From the NCBI GenBank assembly GCA_902826945.1, contig CADEGS010000030.1, positions 1 through 29,025 of the forward strand: 29,025 nucleotides of DNA, written 5' to 3'. Positions 7,967-15,670 of this stretch are shown here, in pieces. Each line of letters opens with the position of its first letter. Within the stretch, counting starts at the first letter, position 1. A model generated the notes under the pieces. It was not told the origin of the DNA. It searched no databases and saw only the letters and a program-made list of their open reading frames with translations. The DNA comes from an uncultured bacterium (GTDB lineage: Bacteria; Planctomycetota; UBA1135; GCA-002686595). Both the position numbers and the translations under genes were made by a program.

Positions 7967-9451
7967 ATGAACCCCTCTGCAACCAGACTCCTCGCGAGCC
8001 TCGCCACCCTCTCGCTCGCGACCCTGACGGCGTCCGCCCAGGACGTGCTCGAGGACGTGTCCGATCACGTCCTCCCGATCGACGACACCGAGGAGGCGAT
8101 GTTCGGCACCGGGCCGCTCGACGGGCCCGCGCTGCCGCAGCCGCGCCTCTCGCACGCCCAGCTCACCAGCGGGGCCTTCACGCTGAAGGAGATCCGCCGC
8201 CGCGGCCTCGAGATCTTCAACGCGCCCTTCAACTTCTACGACGGGCACGGCGACGGTCCGGTCAACCCGCTCGACCCGGCGATGTTCGGCGGCCGTCCGA
8301 CGACCAACGGCATGATGCTGCGCCTGAACGGGCTCGACGCGCAGACCTGCCAGGAGTGCCACGCCTTCCTGAGCATGGCCACGATCCCGCCCACGCTCGG
8401 CCTGGCCGGCGTGGCCGGCATCGCGAACGCCGCCTTCCCCGGCACGACGGCGATGGACTGCCTCGACGAGGACGCCGACGGCATCGCCAACGTGAACGGC
8501 CGCATCATCAACCCGCCCTTCCTGTTCGGCGCGGGCGGCATCGAGCTGGCCGGCAAGGAGATGACCGCCGACCTGCAGGCGAAGAAGGCGCTGGCGCAGG
8601 CAAACCCGGGCGTGGTGGTCCCGCTCGTCACGAAGGGCGTCAGCTTCGGCTCGATCGTCTACGACGCGGTCACGGGCTTCGACACGAGCAACGTCCAGGG
8701 CATCGACGACGACCTCGTCGTCCGCCCCTTCGGTCGCAAGGGCGAGTTCAGCTCGATCCGCGCGTTCGACATCGGGGCGCTGCAGTTCCACATGGGCCTG
8801 CAGGCCGACGAGCTGGTCGGTGACGGCGTGGACGCCGACGGCGACGGCGTCGTCCACGAGGCCATCGACGGCGAGCTGACCGCCCTGCACGTCTTCGGCA
8901 CGAACCTCGAGAAGCCGATCGAGGTCGGCTCGAACCGCCAGGACGTCAAGCGCGGCCGCCTGCTCTTCGCGTCCGCCGGCTGCGCGAGCTGCCACGTCCC
9001 GGCGCTTGAGACGAGCACCAAGCTCCTGAGCTACGCCTTCCCCGAGGTCGAGACCGACCCGAGCGCGAACGTCTACATGACGACCAACCTCACCAAGGAG
9101 GCCGGCTTCGACAAGAACCCCTGGAACGGCGTCACCGTGCCGGCCTACTCCGACCTGAAGCGGCACGACATGGGACCGGCGCTGGCCGAGACCACGGGGC
9201 ACCCCGACATCGACCCGCTCTTCATCACCCCGCGCCTGTGGGGCATCAGCGACACCGCCCCCTACCTGCACGACGGCCGGGCGCCGACCCTGCGCGAGGC
9301 CATCCTTGCGCACGGCGGCGAGGGCGCCTTCGCGGCGGTCAACTTCGGCAACCTGACCGGCAGCCAGCAATCGGACCTGCTGCAGTTCCTGAACTCGCTG
9401 CGCACGCCCAAGAAGGTGGCGAAGGGCATCGACCAGATCGTCCGTCGCTGA
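7967..9451 (+). CDS. Secreted di-heme cytochrome c peroxidase-like oxidoreductase
   Basis: A 494-residue exported c-type cytochrome. The ATG at 7967 has AGGAG upstream and opens a clear Sec signal peptide (RLLASLATLSLATLTASA, cleavage likely before QDV). Two heme c sites are visible: CQECH (128-132) and CASCH (339-343). The C-terminal part has the sequence LWGISDTAPYLHDGRAPTLREAI, characteristic of the MauG/cytochrome c peroxidase and DHOR-type di-heme families. Acidic loops at about 167-172 and D286-D293 (DADGDG) look like calcium sites, as in related proteins. It probably acts in the periplasm as a peroxidase or di-heme oxidase; the substrate cannot be read from the sequence. The gene stands alone and ends at a strong hairpin. 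Confidence 0.82.
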   Translation: MNPSATRLLASLATLSLATLTASAQDVLEDVSDHVLPIDDTEEAMFGTGPLDGPALPQPRLSHAQLTSGAFTLKEIRRRGLEIFNAPFNFYDGHGDGPVNPLDPAMFGGRPTTNGMMLRLNGLDAQTCQECHAFLSMATIPPTLGLAGVAGIANAAFPGTTAMDCLDEDADGIANVNGRIINPPFLFGAGGIELAGKEMTADLQAKKALAQANPGVVVPLVTKGVSFGSIVYDAVTGFDTSNVQGIDDDLVVRPFGRKGEFSSIRAFDIGALQFHMGLQADELVGDGVDADGDGVVHEAIDGELTALHVFGTNLEKPIEVGSNRQDVKRGRLLFASAGCASCHVPALETSTKLLSYAFPEVETDPSANVYMTTNLTKEAGFDKNPWNGVTVPAYSDLKRHDMGPALAETTGHPDIDPLFITPRLWGISDTAPYLHDGRAPTLREAILAHGGEGAFAAVNFGNLTGSQQSDLLQFLNSLRTPKKVAKGIDQIVRR

Positions 9452-9472
9452 TCCGGGAGAGCGATTCTCCGC

Positions 9473-9510
9473 GCGGGGGGCGCGGCGCCCGCGGGCGTCG
9501 CGCCCCCCGC
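9473..9510. terminator. Strong hairpin between convergent genes (bidirectional terminator)
   Basis: GCGGGGGGCGCG (9473-9484) pairs perfectly over 12 bases with CGCGCCCCCCGC (9499-9510); the 14-base loop is itself GC-rich and partly self-complementary. A pyrimidine tract TCTCTTCCC follows on the plus strand. It lies between the stop of the cytochrome gene (9451) and the stop of the leftward selenoprotein gene (9526), so it can serve both. Confidence 0.75.
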
Positions 9511-9525
9511 TCTCTTCCCGACGCC

Positions 9526-10911
9526 CTACTTCGCGTCAGGCGCGGGCGGGAGGATCGCGAGCGAGAAGTCGCGGCGGCGCGTCGCGCACGCGCCGCGGCG
9601 CGCCTCGCAGGCGTGGAAGAGCACGTAGCCCTCGACCTGTCCCTCGCTCGGCGCGCGCGGGTCGAGGTCGATCTCGAGCGCGAAGCGCTCGCGCGCGTCG
9701 GGCGCCGCGGGCAGGCGCGTGAAGCGCCGCTCGCTGAGCGTCCAGCCCGCCGGCCGGTCGCGCTGCCCGAGCCACACCTCGAGCGGGCCGGCCTCGAGGT
9801 CCCAGCGCACGCCGGCGGCGGGCGCGAGCTCGAGGTGGACGCTCGCCGTGCGGCGCGCGCCCTCGGTCGAGAAGACGACGGCCGTGTCCACCGCGATCCA
9901 GCCCTCGCGGTCGCGCTCGACGCGACCCTCGGGGTCGGGCTCCGCACGCGCCGGCTCGGCGAAGCCGCGGCGCGGCTGGGCGCGCTCGGCCGGCGACAGC
10001 TCGACCGCGAGCGGGACCGGCGTCTCCCCGCGCCGCTCGATCTCGGTGCGCGCCGTCTCGACCCAGCCGTAGAAGTCGTAGGGCTTGTCCATGCGCGGCC
10101 CGTACTGCTGCAGGCGGCGGCGCCAGACGTACTGGCCGGGGTCGAGCGCGAGCGCGTGCGTCCAGGCGTCCACGGCGGCCTGGAAGTCGCCCGCGCGGCG
10201 CTCGGACGAGTCGTGGCGCATGAGCAGCGCGACGCCCGCCTGGAACTGCGCGCGCGCGTCGGCGGGGTGGCGCAGCGCGTGCAGGACGAGCGTCTCGACC
10301 GACGGCGAGAGCTCGCCCGCGCCGTGGAGCAGCCCGTCGCGGGCGCGCACGAGCGCGCTCTCCTCCTCGTCCGCCGGCCGCGGGGCGCGCGACGACGCCT
10401 CGAGCGCGGCCTGCGCCTCTCGCGCCGACGGCTCGTCCGCGAGCGCGAGGAAGCGCTCCGCGAAGCTCTCGGGCTCGGGATCCACCGCGCGCACGATGCC
10501 CTCGGCGTCCACGAGCACGACGTACGGCACGCGCGTCGAGCCGGTCGTCTGGAACGGGTCCCACAGGATCGGCCAGTCGAGCTCCTTCCACTGCGCGAAG
10601 AGCCGCGCGCGCTCGGGGTGCTGCTCCTGCACGATGCCGACCAGGCGCAGCGAGCCGTCCTCGCGCCAGGGGCGGGTGAGCGCGTGCCAGACCGGCACGT
10701 GCAGCCGGCAGCCCGCTCACCAGGAGGCGAACTCGATCAGCAGCAGGCGCCGCCCGCGCAGGTCGTCGAGCGCCACCGTCTCGCTGCGGTCGATCGTCGG
10801 CAGCGCGAGCGACGGCAGGGGCCGCCCGACCTCCCACGCGGGCGACTGCGCCGCGGGCAGGGCGCCGAGGAGGGCGAGCGCTGCGACCTCGAGCAGGCGT
10901 CGGAAGGGCAT
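9526..10911 (-). CDS. Selenoprotein: thioredoxin-like protein with UxxC active site
   Basis: Read from ATG 10911 to TAG 9526, this is a 461-residue protein with one in-frame UGA at 10717-10719 (residue 65). The sequence before it (signal peptide MPFRRLLEVAALALLGALPAAQ, then VGRPLPSLALPTID and LLLIEFASW) and after it (AGCRLHVPVWHAL, then LVGIVQEQH and VPYVVLVDAEGIVRAV with the cis-Pro) are the two halves of one TlpA/thioredoxin fold. UGA falls exactly on the first cysteine of the CxxC motif (W64-U65-A66-G67-C68). A SECIS-like hairpin follows directly. After the redoxin domain come helices resembling a TPR (FQAAVDAWTHALALDPGQ) and a beta-rich C-terminal domain with a CX6C pair (C435, C442). It likely acts as a thiol/disulfide or peroxide-reducing enzyme outside the cytoplasm. 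It lies 45 bases after acylphosphatase. No selenocysteine machinery is in the window. A nonsense mutation is the alternative, but position and hairpin argue against it. Confidence 0.88.
10672..10716 (-). promoter_or_regulatory. bSECIS-like element directing UGA recoding to selenocysteine
   Basis: Immediately 3' of the UGA on the minus strand an RNA hairpin can form. The apical stem CGUGCC/GGCACG (10683-10699) closes a five-base loop GGUCU (10689-10693). An A/C mismatch and two more G-C pairs extend it, and a basal GCGGG/CCCGC pairing (10712-10716 with 10672-10676) begins right after the UGA. The first loop G is 24 bases after the UGA, inside the usual bacterial spacing, and GGUCU matches the SelB-recognised loop of E. 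coli formate dehydrogenase SECIS elements as I remember them. The hairpin lies within coding sequence, as bacterial SECIS elements do. Confidence 0.82.
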
Positions 10912-10920
10912 CGCCGGCCC

Positions 10921-10926
10921 ATCGTA
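10921..10926 (-). promoter_or_regulatory. Putative -10 element (TACGAT) of the selenoprotein gene
   Basis: On the minus strand TACGAT ends nine bases before the ATG at 10911, with no Shine-Dalgarno sequence between them, so a near-leaderless transcript could start in the 45-base gap after acylphosphatase. Read-through from acylphosphatase is equally possible. Confidence 0.3.
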
Positions 10927-10956
10927 GCGCGCCGCGCCGCGCGCGGCCGGCCGCCG

Positions 10957-11250
10957 CTACCCGGGCCCGGCGCGCGAGCGCTCGATCGCGAAGCCCGCGA
11001 GCCCGCGCGGGGCGACCTCGCGCGCGAGCAGGTCCTGGACGTGCGCCCCGGGCGGGCCGCGGCGCAGCCAGGCCAGCATGGCCTCGAGCGCCTCCGCGCC
11101 GCCCTCGAGCCAGGCCTCGACCCGGCCGTCCTCGAGGTTGCGCACCCAGCCGCCGAGCCCGAGGGCGCGTCCCCGCTCGCACGCGTGCCAGCGGAAGCCG
11201 ACCCCCTGGACCCGGCCCGTGACGAGGACGTGGCGCGCGGCGATGTCCAT
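10957..11250 (-). CDS. acyP: Acylphosphatase
   Basis: A 97-residue protein, the normal size for this family, which hydrolyses carboxyl-phosphate bonds such as acetyl phosphate or carbamoyl phosphate. The signature GRVQGVGFRW (residues 12-21) carries the phosphate-binding loop and catalytic arginine; GWVRNLEDGRVE carries the catalytic asparagine. It begins at ATG 11250 and ends 45 bases before the selenoprotein gene on the same strand, so the two may share a transcript. It runs divergently from the TlpA-like gene, with only 36 bases between the two start codons. Confidence 0.95.
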   Translation of the reverse strand: MDIAARHVLVTGRVQGVGFRWHACERGRALGLGGWVRNLEDGRVEAWLEGGAEALEAMLAWLRRGPPGAHVQDLLAREVAPRGLAGFAIERSRAGPG

Positions 11251-11253
11251 ACT
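11248..11253 (+). promoter_or_regulatory. Putative -10 element (CATACT) of the TlpA-like gene
   Basis: CATACT on the plus strand lies 33 bases before the ATG at 11287 and overlaps the acylphosphatase start codon on the other strand. The 36-base divergent spacer leaves little room for any other promoter. No clear -35 box is visible. Confidence 0.3.
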
Positions 11254-11286
11254 GGTGGGGCGCGCCCGCCCGCGCGCGCCTGAGCC

Positions 11287-12789
11287 ATGCTACGCGCCGC
11301 CCCCTCGCTGCTCACGCTCGTGCTCTGCGGCGCGAGCGCGCAGCCGCAGGCCTCGCTCGCCCCGGGCCCGTGGCGCGCGTGGCTCGCGTCGCCCGGCGGC
11401 GAGCTGCCCTTCGGGCTCGAGCTCGCGCCGGCCGCGGACGGCGGGCTCGCGGCGCGCGTGACGAACGGCCCCGAGTCGATCGAGGTCGGGCGCGTCGCGT
11501 GGGACGGCGAGCGGCTGGAGCTCGGCTTCGACCACTACGCGGCGCGCATCGAGGCGCGCCTGCAGGCGGACGGCTCGCTCGCGGGCGAGTGGACGAAGCG
11601 GCAGGCCGGCGGCGCGACGGCGCGCCTCCCCTTCCGCGCGACGCCGGGCGCCGCCGCGCGCTTCCGCGCGCCGGACGACGCTCCTGGCGACGCGTCCGGA
11701 CCGACCGCGGCGCTCGGCGGCCGCTGGGCGGTCGCGTTCGAGAGCGACCCGCTGCCGGCGGTGGCCGAGCTCGAGCAGGCGCCGGACGGCACGCTCACCG
11801 GCACGTTCCTGACCGCGACCGGCGACTGGCGCTGGCTGGCCGGCGACGTGCGCGGGTCGCGCCTGCGGCTCTCGGCCTTCGACGGCGCGCACGCCTTCCT
11901 GCTCGACGCGCGGCTCGACGACGCGGGCGAGCTGCGCGGCGACTTCTGGTCGCGCGACGCGTGGCACGAGACCTGGCGCGCGCGGCGCGACCCCGCAGCG
12001 CGCCCGCCCGACGCCTTCGCCCAGTCGCGCTGGGACGAGCGCGTCGCGCTCGCCGACCTCGTCGTCGCCGACCTCGAGGGCGTGCCGCGCAGCCTGGGCG
12101 AGGCCTGCTTCGGCGCGCGCGCGGTCGTGCTGCAGCTCTTCGGCTCCTGGTGCCCGAACTGCCACGACGAGGGCGACCTCCTGGCCGCGCTCGAGCGCCG
12201 CTACCGCGCGCGCGGTCTCGTCGTGTGCGGGCTCGCCTTCGAGCTCGACCCGGACCCGTCCGCGAACGCCGAGCAGGTGCGCCGCTACGCGGCGCGCCAC
12301 GGCTGCGCGTACCCGTTCTTCCTGGCCGGGAGCGCCGAGAGCAAGGAGGCCTCCTCGCGCGCCTTCCCCGCGCTCGACCGCCTGCGCTCGTACCCCACGA
12401 CCGTCTTCCTGCACGGCGACGGGCGCGTGCGCGCCGTGCACTCCGGCTTCGCCGGGCCCGCCACCGGCGCCGCGCACGAGGAGCTCGTGCGCTCGTTCGA
12501 GGCGCTGATCGAGGAGTGCCTGGCCGAGCCACCGCCCGACGACGGGCCGCTGTGGGAGGCGCTCGAGGCGGGCACGTGGATCGGGGACGACGGCGCGCGC
12601 TACCGCTTCAAGCGCGCCACGGGGCGCGCGTGCGTGCTCACGCCGGACGGCACGCAGGCCGCGCTGCAGCGGGCGCTCGTGCACGGCGAGCTCGTGCGCG
12701 TCGGCAGCACGCTCTGGCGCTGGGACGCCTCCGCAGGCGCGCTGGTCGCGCCCGGCCGGCTCGCGCCGCGCGCGCTGCGGCGCGGCTGA
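11287..12789 (+). CDS. Exported TlpA-like thioredoxin-domain protein (CxxC)
   Basis: A 500-residue protein starting at ATG 11287 with a short signal peptide (APSLLTLVLCGASA, cleavage likely before QPQ). The first ~240 residues are two rather similar beta-rich segments (LGGRWAVAFESD, TLTGTFLTATGDW, LRGDFWSRDAWHE) that resemble an accessory domain found ahead of redoxin domains. A TlpA/ResA-type thioredoxin domain follows: LQLFGSWCPNCHDEGDLL with C289 and C292, then LVVCGLAFELD and the cis-Pro motif SYPTTVFLHGDG. A C-terminal ~75-residue tail (from about 425) is of unknown function. Its likely role is disulfide exchange in the periplasm. It is the cysteine counterpart of the selenoprotein lying 1.5 kb away on the other strand. 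It ends three bases before a convergent gene. Confidence 0.8.
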   Translation: MLRAAPSLLTLVLCGASAQPQASLAPGPWRAWLASPGGELPFGLELAPAADGGLAARVTNGPESIEVGRVAWDGERLELGFDHYAARIEARLQADGSLAGEWTKRQAGGATARLPFRATPGAAARFRAPDDAPGDASGPTAALGGRWAVAFESDPLPAVAELEQAPDGTLTGTFLTATGDWRWLAGDVRGSRLRLSAFDGAHAFLLDARLDDAGELRGDFWSRDAWHETWRARRDPAARPPDAFAQSRWDERVALADLVVADLEGVPRSLGEACFGARAVVLQLFGSWCPNCHDEGDLLAALERRYRARGLVVCGLAFELDPDPSANAEQVRRYAARHGCAYPFFLAGSAESKEASSRAFPALDRLRSYPTTVFLHGDGRVRAVHSGFAGPATGAAHEELVRSFEALIEECLAEPPPDDGPLWEALEAGTWIGDDGARYRFKRATGRACVLTPDGTQAALQRALVHGELVRVGSTLWRWDASAGALVAPGRLAPRALRRG

Positions 12790-12792
12790 CCC

Positions 12793-14271
12793 TCAGGACG
12801 GGCGCAGGTCGGCGCGCAGCGCGCCTTCCTGCGCGGGCTCGTCGGCGAAGGCGCGCGCGAGCTGCGCCAGGCTGCGGTTGTGGGCCGAGCCGGCGATCTC
12901 CGCCTCGATCGCGCCCAGCGCGCGGTCGACGCCCTCGTCGATGCGGCGCACGACCGGCGGCGGGATCACGCCCGGCTCGCGCCGCAGCGCGTCGAGCACG
13001 AGCAGGAGCGGGATCGCCTCGGGGTCGCGCGCAGGCAGGAAGCCCTGGCCCGAGTCGTCGTCCGAGCGCACCAGGACGCCGGCCTCGACCAGCCGGGCCA
13101 GCACCTGCTCGACCAGGCGCGGCGCGAGCCCCAGGTCCGAGGCGAGCTCCGAGGCGTTCGGCGCGCGCAGCCCGCGCAGGAAGGCGTCGGCGACGCGCAC
13201 GGCGAGGCGCAGCGCGAGGCGCTCGCGGAAGCGCTGGTCGACCGTGCCCGTCAGGGCCAGGCTGGTCTGCACCGGCTCGCTCTGGTGCGCGTGCGCGATC
13301 TCCGCGCCGAGCAGGAGCACGCTCCAGTTCACGTACAGCCAGAGGAGGAAGAGCGGCACGGCGGCGAAGCCGGAGTAGATCGCGTTGATGCGCGCCACGC
13401 CGATCTGGAACTCGATGTGGGCCATCTGGGCGAGCTGCCACAGGCAGCCGGCCACGATGCCCCCCAGGGCCGCGGAGGCGAGGCGCACGCGCGTGTTCGG
13501 CAGCGCCAGGTACAGGAACGTCATGCCGGCCGAGACGACCAGGAACGGCACCATCGCCAGCGCCGCGCCGTGCCGCAGGTCGAAGCCCAGCCGCTCCTGG
13601 AGCACCTGGTACGTGCTGCCCTCGAGCAGCGTCGTGAGGCCGGTGGCCGTCAGGAGCACCATCGGCGTCATCACCACGATCGCCAGGTAGTTCGTCAGGC
13701 GGCGCGTGAAGGAGCGCGTCGAGCGCACGCCCCAGATCGCGCTCAGCGCTCCCTCCGTCGCGCCGAGCAGCTTCACGACGCAGTAGAGCAGGAAGACGAA
13801 GCTGAACGTGCCGAGGCTCGCGAAGCTCGTGCCGCGCACGAACTCGAAGATCTTGTCGATCGCCAGGCGCAGCTGCTGCCCGGCCGCCGGCGTCGCCGGC
13901 GCGGCGGCCTGGTCGGCCACGGCGGAGGGATCGGCGGGCTCGATGCGCCCGAACGTCTCGTCGAGGAACGGCCCGATGAAGCGCTCCTGCAGCTCGCGGT
14001 CCGCGCCCAGGCCCTTGGCGACGGCGAAGCTCACCGCGAGCAGCGGCACGAGCGAGAAGATCGTGACGTAGGTCAGCGAGCCCGCGCGCATCAGGCAGTG
14101 GTCGCGCACGAAGCCGCGCCCGGCGATCAGGCCCACGCGCAGGATGCGCACCAGGCCGGCCTGCCAGGCGGGCAGCGGCCGCTCGCGACCCAGGCGCCAC
14201 ACGCCGTGGTCGAGGAACGCGCGCGCGCGCCGGACCAGGCCCGCGGGAGGCGTCGGGGAGGGATCGCTCAC
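12793..14271 (-). CDS. YihY/BrkB-family inner-membrane protein with C-terminal winged-helix-like domain
   Basis: A 492-residue protein starting at GTG 14271, which overlaps the stop of the MiaE-like gene (GTGA). The core has the six hydrophobic segments of the YihY (UPF0761, formerly called RNase BN) family. Typical pieces are AGSLTYVTIFSLVPLLAVSF, YLAIVVMTPMVLLTATGL, FLYLALPNTRVRL and NAIYSGFAAVPLFLLWLYVNWSVLLLGAEI (split across helices 5 and 6). After the membrane core, about 170 residues follow, including ASELASDLGLAPRLVEQVLARLVEAGVL. This looks like a winged-helix DNA-binding fold and is present only in longer family members. Transport or envelope functions have been proposed for the family; none is certain. 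It is the last gene of a minus-strand run and ends three bases from the convergent TlpA-like gene. Confidence 0.85.
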   Translation of the reverse strand: MSDPSPTPPAGLVRRARAFLDHGVWRLGRERPLPAWQAGLVRILRVGLIAGRGFVRDHCLMRAGSLTYVTIFSLVPLLAVSFAVAKGLGADRELQERFIGPFLDETFGRIEPADPSAVADQAAAPATPAAGQQLRLAIDKIFEFVRGTSFASLGTFSFVFLLYCVVKLLGATEGALSAIWGVRSTRSFTRRLTNYLAIVVMTPMVLLTATGLTTLLEGSTYQVLQERLGFDLRHGAALAMVPFLVVSAGMTFLYLALPNTRVRLASAALGGIVAGCLWQLAQMAHIEFQIGVARINAIYSGFAAVPLFLLWLYVNWSVLLLGAEIAHAHQSEPVQTSLALTGTVDQRFRERLALRLAVRVADAFLRGLRAPNASELASDLGLAPRLVEQVLARLVEAGVLVRSDDDSGQGFLPARDPEAIPLLLVLDALRREPGVIPPPVVRRIDEGVDRALGAIEAEIAGSAHNRSLAQLARAFADEPAQEGALRADLRPS

Positions 14272-14930
14272 GGCTGGAGGAGGCGCGCGGCGGCGCGCCC
14301 GGGGTCTCTTTCGGACGCCCGCGCGCGCGGCTGGACCGGCGGCCCGGAGTGCACGCGCGCGGCGAAGGGCGCGGCGCGGACCAGGGCCGCCTCGGCGCGC
14401 GCCAGCTCGTCCAGGCGGGCCTCGAGGCCGGCGCCCGAGCGCTCGCGCGCCAGGCCGAGGAAGAGCGCGGCGTGCCCCGCCTCGCTGTCGGCCAGCTCGG
14501 CGTAGAGGGAAGCGAGGCTCCCCTGCGCGTGGCGCGCGAGCAGGACGAAGCGCTCGTGGCTGCGCGCCTCGACCAGCGCGGCGACGAGCAGGCGATCGGG
14601 GAGCGTCGCGCCGCGCGCGCCCGGGCCCGAGCGCGCCGCGCGCGCGAGGCTCTCGACGTAGGGGTTCCTGCGCACCGGCTCGAGCGCGCCGCCGAGCGCG
14701 CACAGCGCGCGGTGCACGCGGCGGAAGTGGCGCAGCTCCTCGATCGCGAGCGCGCCCATGCGCTCGATCAGCGCCCGATCGCGCACCGCGCGCGCGACGA
14801 AGCCCTGCGCGGCGGCCGCGGCGCCGAGCTCGCAGTGCGCGTGGTCGGAGAGCAGCGCGCAGGGCTCCTCGAGCGCGCGCACGGCCCAGGCCTCGGGCGT
14901 GCTCCAGCGCAGGAGCTCGCGCGCGCTCAC
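14268..14930 (-). CDS. miaE: MiaE-like tRNA 2-methylthio-N6-isopentenyladenosine hydroxylase
   Basis: A 220-residue ferritin-like diiron protein starting at GTG 14930 within a GTGA overlap with the preceding gene. The four-helix diiron ligands are all visible: E34 (HCELGAAA), E65-x-x-H68 (EELRHF), E121 (VEARSHERF) and E150-x-x-H153 (SEAGHAALF). The spacing and the phrases DHAHCELGA and EARSHERF are those of MiaE, which hydroxylates ms2i6A37 in tRNA using O2. MiaE needs MiaA and MiaB products as substrate; those genes are not in the window. Overlaps on both sides show it is translated with the cobalamin adenosyltransferase and YihY genes, although no biochemical link to them is obvious. Confidence 0.85.
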   Translation of the reverse strand: MSARELLRWSTPEAWAVRALEEPCALLSDHAHCELGAAAAAQGFVARAVRDRALIERMGALAIEELRHFRRVHRALCALGGALEPVRRNPYVESLARAARSGPGARGATLPDRLLVAALVEARSHERFVLLARHAQGSLASLYAELADSEAGHAALFLGLARERSGAGLEARLDELARAEAALVRAAPFAARVHSGPPVQPRARASERDPGRAAARLLQP

Positions 14931-15526
14931 GAAGCCTCTCCGGCGCTCGCGCCCGTCCCCGCGTCCTCCTGGCGCGCGCCCGGCCGCCACAGGACGTCCG
15001 CGCGCCCGCCGTCGTTCGCGACGCGCGCGAGCACGAACAGGAGGTCCGAGAGCCGGTTCAGGTAGCGCAGCACCTCGCCGTTCACGCGCTCGGCGCCCTC
15101 GTGCGCGACGAGCTCGCTCACCAGCCGCTCCGCCCGCCGGCAGACGGTGCGCGCGACGTGCAGCCGCGCGGCCAGCGGCGCGCCGCCGGGCAGGACGAAG
15201 GACGAGAGCGGCTCGAGCGTCGCGTTGTGCCGGTCGATCGCCTGCTCGAGCGCGGCGGTGTACCCGGGGCGCACGCGCAGGCCGCCCTCGGCGCCGGGCA
15301 CGCACAGGTCCGCGCCGACGTCGAAGAGGTCGTTCTGGACGTCGCGCAGGAGCGCGTCGAGCTCGCCCGCGCCGTCCGCGCGCACGACGCCGAGCTGGCT
15401 CGAGAGCTCGTCCACGGTGCCGTAGGCCGCGATGCGCAGCGCGTGCTTCGCGAGCCGCGAGCCGTCGCCGAGCCCGGTCGTGCCGTCGTCGCCGGTGCGG
15501 GTGTAGATGCGGGTGAGGCGGACCAT
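14927..15526 (-). CDS. pduO: PduO-type ATP:cob(I)alamin adenosyltransferase
   Basis: A 199-residue protein that makes adenosylcobalamin. It starts at ATG 15526 with the family N-terminus RIYTRTGDDGTTGLGDG (the ATP-binding region, residues 5-21). Helical motifs AYGTVDELSSQLGVVRA, ARTVCRRAERLVSELV and EVLRYLNRLSDLLFVLAR are diagnostic for the PduO class, distinct from CobA and EutT. The first gene of its run, it lies 144 bases after the RNase Z-like gene and has a TACCAT hexamer just upstream. Its stop overlaps the MiaE-like GTG start. Cobalamin-dependent enzymes are not encoded nearby. The symbol denotes the enzyme class, not participation in propanediol use. Confidence 0.93.
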   Translation of the reverse strand: MVRLTRIYTRTGDDGTTGLGDGSRLAKHALRIAAYGTVDELSSQLGVVRADGAGELDALLRDVQNDLFDVGADLCVPGAEGGLRVRPGYTAALEQAIDRHNATLEPLSSFVLPGGAPLAARLHVARTVCRRAERLVSELVAHEGAERVNGEVLRYLNRLSDLLFVLARVANDGGRADVLWRPGARQEDAGTGASAGEAS

Positions 15527-15540
15527 GGGCGAGCCGGGCC

Positions 15541-15546
15541 ATGGTA
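15541..15546 (-). promoter_or_regulatory. Putative -10 element (TACCAT) of the pduO-miaE-yihY unit
   Basis: TACCAT on the minus strand lies 14 bases before the ATG at 15526, within a 144-base gap that separates two minus-strand gene runs. The distance suggests a leader of only a few bases. No -35 box is evident. Confidence 0.33.
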
Positions 15547-15670
15547 GTCGCCCGGGGTCGGGGGTCCAGCGCGAGCATCGCGGCGCGCGGCGCCGCAAGA
15601 AGCGAGCCGCCGTGAGCGCGCTCCGGACGCCTCGGACGCTGCCCGCTCCCCCCGGTGCGCGCTCCCCCGC

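Noticed and set aside
7672..8823. A 383-codon plus-strand frame overlapping the cytochrome gene
   Set aside because: Most of it is out of frame inside a gene with clear heme motifs, and its translation is Arg/Pro-rich.
9526..10698. A separate 390-residue gene starting at ATG 10698, with a separate 64-residue gene upstream (10717-10911)
   Set aside because: Both are halves of one redoxin protein; the ATG start would discard the active-site helix, and the only interruption is the UGA at the Cys position.
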